Source: UBA822 sp965249775
Lineage (GTDB): Bacteria; Gemmatimonadota; Gemmatimonadetes; Longimicrobiales; Gaopeijiaceae
DNA: 64,000 nt
Assembly: GCA_965249775.1 (NCBI GenBank)
Contig: OZ252253.1
Coordinates: 434,001-498,000, forward strand
Direction of reading: 5' to 3'
The position numbers and the translations under genes are program-made. Below the pieces are notes generated by a model. It was not told the origin of the DNA. It searched no databases and saw only the letters and a list, made by a program, of their open reading frames with translations. Position 1 is the stretch's first letter. Every line of letters starts with the position of its first letter. This document shows positions 43,026 through 50,248 of the stretch, one piece after another.

Positions 43026-43126
43026 GTCTAACAAGCGATTGCTGCTGTCGCGGTAAGCATGAGGCTCGCGCGCTTCGCTTGCGGTCACCACATTAGCCGC
43101 GCAGCAGAATCGCAGATCCGTTAGCG
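43026..43126 (+). other. attC site 5 (complete, 101 bp)
   Basis: R'' GTCTAAC, R' GTTAGCG. Consensus arms and loop. The ten bases ending in the core are GCAGATCCGT (8 of 10 to the IS guide) and the site is empty. Confidence 0.93.
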
Positions 43127-43137
43127 TGCGCTGAGAC

Positions 43138-43776
43138 ATGACGAAAAGACAGCCCCACGTGAGAGCATCGTACGCCATCTGCGGTGTCCAACGCAGCGGC
43201 AGTTCCCTTCTCTGTGAGGCACTACACCGTACCAGGGTGGCTGGGCTGCCCAGCGAGTACTTCCTTCCTCAGCCAGGATCCAACGGCCAGGAACAGATTG
43301 GTGTGGGCCAGCCGGTCGAGGATGTCCTCCGCGCGATCTTCAGGGCCGGTTCAACGGCCAACGGTGTCTTCGGCACGAAGTTGATGTGGAACTACTTCCC
43401 GGCCGTCGTCACGCGTCTGCGCGAGCTGCCTGGCCGCAATGGTCTTGAGTCCCATGCGCTACTTCCGTCAGTCTTCCCGGGACTTCGCTACGTCTGGATC
43501 GTTCGCGAAGACAAGGTGCGGCAGGCCGTCTCCTGGGCGATAGCGGCTCAGACCAACATCTATGCCTCATTTCAACTCGCCCATCGGGAGCCGGCCCGCA
43601 AGCCAGAGTTCGATTTCCAGCTAATCGACAACCTCCATGGCCTGATCCTCCTGGGGGAGAGGGGATGGCGGGGCCACTTCGAGAAGGCTGGGGTCCAGCC
43701 GTTCCGCGTTGTGTATGAGGAGCTCGCTGCGGACTACGAGGGGACAAACGATTGCTACTGTCGCGGAAGCCACTAG
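43138..43776 (+). CDS. cassette gene 6: Stf0-type sulfotransferase, C-terminally truncated by attC
   Basis: The N-terminal 200 residues match the Stf0 (trehalose sulfotransferase-like) family: SYAICGVQRSGSSLLCEAL is the 5'-phosphosulfate-binding P-loop, then LPSEYF, GVFGTKLMW, VWIVREDKVRQAVSWAIAAQT and RVVYEELAADYEGT. In the family the last helix region continues with a 'V-x-x-V-L-x-x-L-G' segment. Here the frame runs at EGT straight into the attC arm and ends NDCYCRGSH, so the 3' end of the gene was lost when the cassette formed or recombined. Activity is uncertain. It would transfer sulfate from PAPS to a sugar or lipid. Confidence 0.85.
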   Translation: MTKRQPHVRASYAICGVQRSGSSLLCEALHRTRVAGLPSEYFLPQPGSNGQEQIGVGQPVEDVLRAIFRAGSTANGVFGTKLMWNYFPAVVTRLRELPGRNGLESHALLPSVFPGLRYVWIVREDKVRQAVSWAIAAQTNIYASFQLAHREPARKPEFDFQLIDNLHGLILLGERGWRGHFEKAGVQPFRVVYEELAADYEGTNDCYCRGSH

Positions 43777-43835
43777 GCTCGCGCGCTTCGCTTGCGGTCA
43801 CCACATTAGCCGCGCAGCAGAATCGCAGAGACGTT
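43743..43835 (+). other. attC site 6, left part with degenerate R'' core, interrupted by IS copy 5
   Basis: Aligned with the other sites, the R'' heptamer is AGGGGAC instead of GYCTAAC, because the sulfotransferase frame runs into it. Left arm ACGATTGCT, loop and right arm are consensus to GCAGAGACGTT. R' resumes as GTTAGAG at 45399-45405. Confidence 0.85.
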
Positions 43836-44011
43836 CTATGAAAGAGAGTGTCAAGACCGGGCTCCGCCCCGGCCGGATGCGAAGCGGTGGAGCGCTTGGC
43901 ACTCAGCCCCTTGGTTGGATTAGCCCGGTCGTCAGAGAGCGGTATGCTGGATGAGTCAGTCTTCGTGTCGACCATGATGATCCTCGCTTGGGTGATCGAT
44001 CCGTCCGGACT

Positions 44012-44182
44012 TGATTGAGTGGACCTGGGTCGTACGACGCGAACCATGGTTCTATCTGAGACTCAGCCTGGGGCCGGCCTGACACTTCTTCGGGTTCTGC
44101 GGAAGGGCCTGGAGTTAGACTCGTGCCTCGGCGTGACTGGGAGCCTGGCGTACGTCTCTGCTTGAGACTGCCTCCCGCACCG
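44012..44182 (-). ncRNA. candidate bridge RNA/seekRNA, copy 5
   Basis: Same tail as copy 1; left target guide at 44161-44152, right target guide at 44120-44114. Bounds approximate. Confidence 0.7.
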
Positions 44183-44257
44183 TCGTCCGGGGGATTCGAC
44201 GTTCCAAGGGATCGAGGGTCAAGCGCTGCACCCACGCTCCAGGACGACGAACCCCCT

Positions 44258-45322
44258 CTACATTTGGGGTCGACTCAGCTGGGTCGGATCAAAGACTTCT
44301 CCGGTTTTGAGTAGACGAAGGGTGAGCGCGGCGAGCTTGCGAGCCAGCGTCACACGGGCGAGCTCCTCGCGCATCCCGCGCTCGATCATACGGTGATAGA
44401 AGTCTTGGAATGGGCCCCGACGTCCGATGGCTACGTTGGCGGCGCCCTTAAAGACATTCTTGAGTACGCGATTGTGGTTGCGGTTCAACCCTCGCGTGAG
44501 CGGAGGCCGACGGCGCCGCCGAGGACGCCCGTCGAACAACTCGTAGTCGGCGCTCGAGCGCGTGACGACGGCGAGTCCGGCATAGGCCCACAGGTTGCGC
44601 TTCGTGCGGAAGCGCCATGGCGTACCGATGGTTGCCAACAACAGCGCGATACGCACGGGCCCGAAGTAGGGGATCGTCTTGAGCACGCCAAAGGCCGGAT
44701 CGCGCTTCGCTTCGGCCACCATGGCCGCCTTGGTCTTCTTGCGCTGAGTCCGAAGCACATCAAGCTGAGCGTACAGGGTCTCGGCACGTAGCCGAGCACC
44801 GTGCTCGGGTAGCTGTGCGACCCAGGCGGCGCGCCCCTTCGGCTGGTAGACACCGCCGCCCGTGGTTCGGATGGCCCGCGCACGGAACAGTGCCTTGAGC
44901 CGCAGCATCACGCGCGTGCCGTCCTCGACGAGGTTACGATAGGCTCGAGTCAGCTCCTTGAGGTCGGCTCGGCCGTGTGCGCCATGGTAGACCGCTCGCA
45001 GCCTGCCGCACCGCAACTGCTCCGACAGATCGTCGGCATCGACCTGGTCCCCCTTGTTACCCGAGCGCTTCTCGCCTCTGCGGTCACACACGATCACCCG
45101 ATCCACCCGAGGACTCAGTAGGTCATACAGCCACTGCGCCTGCGTTCCCTCCTCGAACACCACGTGCACCGAGCCAGCCATCGCGCTGAAGAACTCCCGG
45201 ATCGATTTGTCGCTCGTCTCGACCACGCTACGCGCGATCACACGCCCCCCTGCGTTTCGAACCGTTGCCACTGTCATTGCCTGATGCACGTCGAGCCCCA
45301 CATACTTCGTCGTTCGTTTCAT
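44258..45322 (-). CDS. IS110-family DEDD transposase, copy 5
   Basis: 354 residues, translation identical to copy 1; intact. Confidence 0.95.
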   Translation of the reverse strand: MKRTTKYVGLDVHQAMTVATVRNAGGRVIARSVVETSDKSIREFFSAMAGSVHVVFEEGTQAQWLYDLLSPRVDRVIVCDRRGEKRSGNKGDQVDADDLSEQLRCGRLRAVYHGAHGRADLKELTRAYRNLVEDGTRVMLRLKALFRARAIRTTGGGVYQPKGRAAWVAQLPEHGARLRAETLYAQLDVLRTQRKKTKAAMVAEAKRDPAFGVLKTIPYFGPVRIALLLATIGTPWRFRTKRNLWAYAGLAVVTRSSADYELFDGRPRRRRRPPLTRGLNRNHNRVLKNVFKGAANVAIGRRGPFQDFYHRMIERGMREELARVTLARKLAALTLRLLKTGEVFDPTQLSRPQM

Positions 45323-45431
45323 GAGAGCCGCCCTCTGCTGTGGTCCATGGTCGTTTCGCAACTCCACGGTACCCGCAGGGGGCGTGCTTTCAAGTTGTGT
45401 TAGAGCGCACCAAACCATTGTCGCGAACCCC

Positions 45432-45476
45432 TTGAACTTCGAGCGCAGGAAGCGTAACGTAGTATCGTCTTACGTT
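45432..45476 (+). promoter_or_regulatory. cassette promoter region with inverted repeat
   Basis: TTGAAC (45432-45437) is a candidate -35, and AACGTA/TACGTT (45456-45476) an inverted repeat before the VapB start, a likely autoregulatory site. Confidence 0.45.
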
Positions 45477-45500
45477 TTCCGTATCGATGGAGATAACGTT

Positions 45501-45710
45501 GTGTCTACAGTGACGATTTCCAGCAAGTATCAAGTAGTAATCCCCAAGGACGTACGGGATCGATTGAAGATCCGTCCCGGCCAAAAAGTTGAAGCCTTCG
45601 CCGTGGGTGGAAGGGTGGAACTCGTACCCGTTCGTCCCATGTCGGAGATGAGGGGGTTCCTGAGGGGAATGGATCCGAACTTCGAACGTGAACCGGACCG
45701 CGAACTATGA
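45501..45710 (+). CDS. vapB: cassette gene 7a: AbrB-type antitoxin (VapB)
   Basis: 69 residues from GTG 45501 with GGAGA 8 bases upstream; the longer open frame begins inside the IS and is not native. Sequence VSTVTISSKYQVVIPKDVRDRL then KIRPGQKVEAF is the AbrB fold, nearly the same as in cassette 5. The C-terminal tail differs (RGFLRGMDPNFEREPDREL), as expected when antitoxins adapt to their own toxin. Four-base overlap with the toxin gene. Confidence 0.9.
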   Translation: MSTVTISSKYQVVIPKDVRDRLKIRPGQKVEAFAVGGRVELVPVRPMSEMRGFLRGMDPNFEREPDREL

Positions 45711-46090
45711 ACGTGGTGGACTCTTCGGGCTGGATTGAGTTCCTAGTCGGCGGGCCCAATGCGGACTTCTTCGAGACGCCCCTTAGCGTCGAGGACGAAC
45801 TTCTCGTGCCCTCTGTCATTGTCCTGGAGGTATACCGCTATGTCCTTCGCAACGAGGGGCGCGAGAAAGCGTTGTCGGTTGCCGCAACAATGCGCCAAGG
45901 ACGTGTCATCGACTTGGACACAGGGCTGGCGATCGAAGCCGCCGAACTTGGAGCGAGTCATGAGCTCCCTCTGGCGGACAGCATCATCTACGCGTCGGCG
46001 CTCAGTTACGAAGCTACCCTCTGGACTCAGGATGCAGATTTCGATGGGCTCGATCACGTGGAGTACCGACCGAAGCGGGGTGCGCTCTAA
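45707..46090 (+). CDS. vapC: cassette gene 7b: PIN-domain toxin (VapC) whose stop codon is in attC
   Basis: 127 residues. PIN acidic residues: MNVVDSSGWIEFL, VLEVYRYVL, LPLADSIIYAS, LWTQDADFDGL. The TAA stop (46088-46090) is the TAA of the attC core CTCTAAC, so the coding region runs directly into the recombination site and exchange of the downstream part would not change it. Related to the VapC of cassette 5 but clearly diverged, consistent with an old duplication within the array or separate capture. Confidence 0.92.
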   Translation: MNVVDSSGWIEFLVGGPNADFFETPLSVEDELLVPSVIVLEVYRYVLRNEGREKALSVAATMRQGRVIDLDTGLAIEAAELGASHELPLADSIIYASALSYEATLWTQDADFDGLDHVEYRPKRGAL

Positions 46091-46185
46091 CAAGCGATTG
46101 CTACTGTCGCGGTAGACATCAGGCTCGCGCGCTTCGCTTGCGGTCACCACATTAGCCGCGCAGCAGAATCGCAGAGCCGTTAGCT
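46085..46185 (+). other. attC site 7 (complete, 101 bp)
   Basis: R'' CTCTAAC, R' GTTAGCT. Consensus arms and loop. The bases before the core are GCAGAGCCGT, one mismatch to the IS guide, and the site is empty. Confidence 0.93.
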
Positions 46186-46321
46186 GGCCCTGCATGCTGC
46201 ACGGTCTACTGGGATTGACTCTTTGCCCGTCCACTTCGTCACCATTTGCGGACCCGCTTCTTTGCCTTGGCCGAGCTGGCGAGGTAGTCACGGCTCCCCT
46301 CCTCGGCCGAGTCGGTAGGCC

Positions 46322-46696
46322 ATGATAGAACGACTGCTGTGGTTTGATTCTCTTGCCGGGCTCAGCGTGGGCGTTGCGGTGTTGGCCCTCGCCTCGTGGC
46401 TATCAGAACTCTACGGGCTTCCGGGGAGCGTCGTGCTATTTGTTGGATGTGCGAACCTCGTCTATGGCTCCTACTCTGGATCGCTCGCGATTCGGGAGCG
46501 TCGAGGGCGGCGGTGGATCCTCGCGCTAGTCTTCGCGAACGCCTCCTGGGCCGTCTTTTGTGTCGGTCTATCCATCTGGTTCGCCGCCTCAGCGCGGCCC
46601 CTCGGCATTGCGGTTCTCTGGCTCGAAGCCCTGTTCGTGGGAGGACTGGCCGGACTCGAATGGAGATTTCGAGACCGTCTGATTGCCGCTGAGTGA
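46322..46696 (+). CDS. cassette gene 8: four-span membrane protein
   Basis: 124 residues with four membrane spans: LLWFDSLAGLSVGVAVLALASWL, LPGSVVLFVGCANLVYGSYSG, WILALVFANASWAVFCVGLSIWF and LGIAVLWLEALFVGGLAGL. This length and layout resemble small SPW/DoxX-like proteins of unknown role; I make no firm assignment. Its cassette starts at the R' core of attC 7 and ends at attC 8. The 24 bases after its stop are followed by IS481-type copy C. Confidence 0.65.
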   Translation: MIERLLWFDSLAGLSVGVAVLALASWLSELYGLPGSVVLFVGCANLVYGSYSGSLAIRERRGRRWILALVFANASWAVFCVGLSIWFAASARPLGIAVLWLEALFVGGLAGLEWRFRDRLIAAE

Positions 46697-46720
46697 TTCG
46701 CGCTCCTCGGGGGTGGGCTG

Positions 46721-48046
46721 TGAGCGATAAAGGACCTGGGTAACAGTTAAGTCAAGAGACCTGGGTAACAGTTCGCCGTCCTTTGTAGGTACCACCAGTT
46801 CTTCTTTTCCCTCTACCGAGGGAGTCAAAGATTCGGTGTTTGGGTTCAACGAATCGACCGAGCCAGATGGGACCGAAGTAGACGTCGAAGAGGCCGTGGT
46901 CAACTTGCTCGAGGCCGACGTCATGACCTGCGAGGAGCCTGCTGACAGGGATGCGCCTGGCGTACCAACGGATGCCGCCGTTGGAGCTGACGAGGCGGGT
47001 CTCGAAGTGGCCCGGGTAGGTGATGGGCTTGAGGGTCTTTGGGAAGCGCCTGGGTGAGGGAGAGTAGAAGTCAGCGGGCACGGCGCCGTCGAGAGCTTCA
47101 TGAGGTCGGATGTGATTGAACTCGGCTTGGAAGTCACGGAAGGCTCGTTGTTGGGTTCGCATGTTGGATCGGGGCGGCCGGGTGGTACGGCGCTTGAGGA
47201 CGAGGTGCATGTTCTCGTGTTTTCCGTTCTGCTGAGGGCTGGCAGGCTCAATGAGATCGGGCATGATGCCGAGCTGGACGAACCAGACGGAGAGCCTGGA
47301 CAGACGGCCGAGGGCATTGGAAGCGAAGGGCGTCCCGTTGTCCGTGCGGATCCTCTCGGGCAGCCCGAACCGACGGAAGAGGCGCGTGAACACTGGGATA
47401 ACGCCGTCGATGCTGACGTCGATGCGCCCGCGACAGTCGAGCAGGAAACGCGAGTGCATGTCCTGGACGGTGAGTGGATAGCAGTACCGTCCGTCTCGGG
47501 TGCGGAACTCGCCCTTGAAGTCGGCGCTCCAGCTCCGGTTGGGCACATCGGCTGCAGCATCGGGTCGGCCCGGGTGCCAACGTCGGGCCCTCCGTCGTCG
47601 CTTGGGCACGAGATCGTGACGACGCAGAATGTTGTGGATCGTGGTGCGCGAGGGCAGGACGAGCTCGGGTGTGTGCTTGTCGAGGTACCAACGGATCTTC
47701 TTCGCGCCGTAGTCGGTGTAGGTACGTCGGACCCCGAGGATGGCCTCGACGACTTCGGGGGGCGTCGCCCAGGGGCAATGCTTGGGTCGACTCGACCGGT
47801 TTCGAAGTCCTTCGGGGCCGTGCGTTCTCCAGCGGTCCAGCCACTCGTAGCCGGTCTTGCGGCTGATCCCGTAGTGGGCGCAGAGCCACGTGAAGCTGTG
47901 CAGACTCCGGTGAGCGTCTTCGATGAAACGGCTTCGTTCGTCCACGATATCAGTCTCCGTGAACGGCATCGGTCACCTCCTGTAGGGGTGCCGACTGTTA
48001 CCCATGTCTCTTTACTTACTTGTATACCATGTCTGTTTACCGGACC
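46721..48046 (-). mobile_element. IS481-type element, copy C (1326 bp), 8 bp outside attC 8
   Basis: Same ends as copy A. Flanks CTG and CTG fit a 3-bp target duplication. The right end is 8 bp before the R'' core of attC 8. Confidence 0.9.
46752..47969 (-). CDS. IS481-family DDE transposase, copy C
   Basis: 405 residues, translation identical to copy A; intact. Confidence 0.94.
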   Translation of the reverse strand: MPFTETDIVDERSRFIEDAHRSLHSFTWLCAHYGISRKTGYEWLDRWRTHGPEGLRNRSSRPKHCPWATPPEVVEAILGVRRTYTDYGAKKIRWYLDKHTPELVLPSRTTIHNILRRHDLVPKRRRRARRWHPGRPDAAADVPNRSWSADFKGEFRTRDGRYCYPLTVQDMHSRFLLDCRGRIDVSIDGVIPVFTRLFRRFGLPERIRTDNGTPFASNALGRLSRLSVWFVQLGIMPDLIEPASPQQNGKHENMHLVLKRRTTRPPRSNMRTQQRAFRDFQAEFNHIRPHEALDGAVPADFYSPSPRRFPKTLKPITYPGHFETRLVSSNGGIRWYARRIPVSRLLAGHDVGLEQVDHGLFDVYFGPIWLGRFVEPKHRIFDSLGRGKRRTGGTYKGRRTVTQVS

Positions 48047-48054
48047 CTGGGGCC

Positions 48055-48171
48055 AGCTAACAAGCGATTGCTACTGACACGGGTTACCTGATAGGTAACG
48101 GGCCACTCGGCTTTCGCCTCGCGCCCCTTGTTCGCATGCAGCCCGTGCAGCAGAATCGCGAGACGTTAGGC
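48055..48171 (+). other. attC site 8 (complete, 117 bp, divergent loop)
   Basis: R'' AGCTAAC, R' GTTAGGC. The outer arms match the array consensus (AAGCGATTGCTACTG and CAGCAGAATCGCGAGAC), but the loop is longer and different, with its own hairpin GGTTACC-TGATA-GGTAAC. It is empty; relative to the IS guide it lacks one base (GCGAGACGT). Confidence 0.88.
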
Positions 48172-48206
48172 GGAGCCGGAAAGTAGCAATCTCAAGGGGG
48201 GGAAGA

Positions 48207-48743
48207 ATGCCACGACGAGACGAGGGATCTTTGTGCGCTTGCCGAAGAGCCCATCGATTTAGCACCGGGATGGGTTTTTGGACTCTGTTTTGGATATCGG
48301 CTGGTGTCGGCCTACATCCGCTGCCGAGCGCCGCGCAGACAGATTTCGGGCCGGTGATCGTGAACCCGTTCTTCTCTCTGGAGTCCGCCCAACCAGTGAT
48401 CGGGTCGGCGCAAAGTGAGGAAAGCAATAACTCCGGGCTTCTCAAGGGTACTCTATTCGGAGCTGCTATCGGCGCCGGTGTCGGACTGATCGTGTACGAG
48501 GTTGCGTCAAGTCAACTAGGTATTTGTAGCAACTCGCCGAACTCGACCTGCACAACCAGCCCTACGGCTGTCCAGGCCGCGGTCGCGGGGGGCCTGGTCG
48601 GGGCCTTGGTCGGCGCCTTGATCGGTTCGAGAGGCTCGTCGAGTCAGGATTGGACCCCGATGCCCCGGCTAGGTGCTTCGTTAGATGGAGCCTGGTCCCT
48701 AAACGTCTCCATTCCGGCGGGGGGCGGGTCAGGACCAAGGTGA
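48207..48743 (+). CDS. cassette gene 9: secreted glycine-zipper protein
   Basis: 178 residues with an N-terminal signal-like segment (FWTLFWISAGVGLHPLPSAAQ). Two glycine-zipper membrane-like segments, LFGAAIGAGVGLIVYEVA and AAVAGGLVGALVGALIGS, flank a small Cys-rich loop (GICSNSPNSTCTTS). Glycine zippers occur in outer-membrane-associated or pore-like small proteins. No family assigned. An inner ATG may be the true start. Its stop lies 5 bases before the left end of IS481-type copy D. Confidence 0.6.
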   Translation: MPRRDEGSLCACRRAHRFSTGMGFWTLFWISAGVGLHPLPSAAQTDFGPVIVNPFFSLESAQPVIGSAQSEESNNSGLLKGTLFGAAIGAGVGLIVYEVASSQLGICSNSPNSTCTTSPTAVQAAVAGGLVGALVGALIGSRGSSSQDWTPMPRLGASLDGAWSLNVSIPAGGGSGPR

Positions 48744-48748
48744 CCAGG

Positions 48749-50074
48749 TGAGCGATAAAGGACCTGGGTAACAGTTAAGTCAAGAGACCTGGGTAACAGT
48801 TCGCCGTCCTTTGTAGGTACCACCAGTTCTTCTTTTCCCTCTACCGAGGGAGTCAAAGATTCGGTGTTTGGGTTCAACGAATCGACCGAGCCAGATGGGA
48901 CCGAAGTAGACGTCGAAGAGGCCGTGGTCAACTTGCTCGAGGCCGACGTCATGACCTGCGAGGAGCCTGCTGACAGGGATGCGCCTGGCGTACCAACGGA
49001 TGCCGCCGTTGGAGCTGACGAGGCGGGTCTCGAAGTGGCCCGGGTAGGTGATGGGCTTGAGGGTCTTTGGGAAGCGCCTGGGTGAGGGAGAGTAGAAGTC
49101 AGCGGGCACGGCGCCGTCGAGAGCTTCATGAGGTCGGATGTGATTGAACTCGGCTTGGAAGTCACGGAAGGCTCGTTGTTGGGTTCGCATGTTGGATCGG
49201 GGCGGCCGGGTGGTACGGCGCTTGAGGACGAGGTGCATGTTCTCGTGTTTTCCGTTCTGCTGAGGGCTGGCAGGCTCAATGAGATCGGGCATGATGCCGA
49301 GCTGGACGAACCAGACGGAGAGCCTGGACAGACGGCCGAGGGCATTGGAAGCGAAGGGCGTCCCGTTGTCCGTGCGGATCCTCTCGGGCAGCCCGAACCG
49401 ACGGAAGAGGCGCGTGAACACTGGGATAACGCCGTCGATGCTGACGTCGATGCGCCCGCGACAGTCGAGCAGGAAACGCGAGTGCATGTCCTGGACGGTG
49501 AGTGGATAGCAGTACCGTCCGTCTCGGGTGCGGAACTCGCCCTTGAAGTCGGCGCTCCAGCTCCGGTTGGGCACATCGGCTGCAGCATCGGGTCGGCCCG
49601 GGTGCCAACGTCGGGCCCTCCGTCGTCGCTTGGGCACGAGATCGTGACGACGCAGAATGTTGTGGATCGTGGTGCGCGAGGGCAGGACGAGCTCGGGTGT
49701 GTGCTTGTCGAGGTACCAACGGATCTTCTTCGCGCCGTAGTCGGTGTAGGTACGTCGGACCCCGAGGATGGCCTCGACGACTTCGGGGGGCGTCGCCCAG
49801 GGGCAATGCTTGGGTCGACTCGACCGGTTTCGAAGTCCTTCGGGGCCGTGCGTTCTCCAGCGGTCCAGCCACTCGTAGCCGGTCTTGCGGCTGATCCCGT
49901 AGTGGGCGCAGAGCCACGTGAAGCTGTGCAGACTCCGGTGAGCGTCTTCGATGAAACGGCTTCGTTCGTCCACGATATCAGTCTCCGTGAACGGCATCGG
50001 TCACCTCCTGTAGGGGTGCCGACTGTTACCCATGTCTCTTTACTTACTTGTATACCATGTCTGTTTACCGGACC
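48749..50074 (-). mobile_element. IS481-type element, copy D (1326 bp), 8 bp outside attC 9
   Basis: Same ends as copy A. Flanks AGG and AGG fit a 3-bp target duplication. The right end is 8 bp before the R'' core GCCTAAC of attC 9. Confidence 0.9.
48780..49997 (-). CDS. IS481-family DDE transposase, copy D
   Basis: 405 residues, translation identical to copy A; intact. Confidence 0.94.
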   Translation of the reverse strand: MPFTETDIVDERSRFIEDAHRSLHSFTWLCAHYGISRKTGYEWLDRWRTHGPEGLRNRSSRPKHCPWATPPEVVEAILGVRRTYTDYGAKKIRWYLDKHTPELVLPSRTTIHNILRRHDLVPKRRRRARRWHPGRPDAAADVPNRSWSADFKGEFRTRDGRYCYPLTVQDMHSRFLLDCRGRIDVSIDGVIPVFTRLFRRFGLPERIRTDNGTPFASNALGRLSRLSVWFVQLGIMPDLIEPASPQQNGKHENMHLVLKRRTTRPPRSNMRTQQRAFRDFQAEFNHIRPHEALDGAVPADFYSPSPRRFPKTLKPITYPGHFETRLVSSNGGIRWYARRIPVSRLLAGHDVGLEQVDHGLFDVYFGPIWLGRFVEPKHRIFDSLGRGKRRTGGTYKGRRTVTQVS

Positions 50075-50082
50075 AGGGCTCA

Positions 50083-50183
50083 GCCTAACAAGCGATTGCT
50101 ACTGTCGCGGTAGGCATCAAGCTCGCGCGCTTCGCTTGCGGTCACCACATTAGCCGCGCAGCAGAATCGCAGATCCGTTAGGT
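50083..50183 (+). other. attC site 9 (complete, 101 bp)
   Basis: R'' GCCTAAC, R' GTTAGGT. Consensus arms and loop. Target bases GCAGATCCGT (8 of 10 to the IS guide); empty. Confidence 0.93.
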
Positions 50184-50248
50184 GGTGCCTCGGATGTTCA
50201 TGGACTGAAGCGCCACCACTGAGGCTCCAACGGGGAGAACGCGAGAGT

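Larger units (their letters stand above)
43836..45398 (-). mobile_element. IS1111-type element, copy 5 (1563 bp) in attC 6
   Basis: Left junction GCAGAGACGTT (left guide 10 of 10), right junction GTTAGAG (right guide 6 of 7). Confidence 0.95.
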
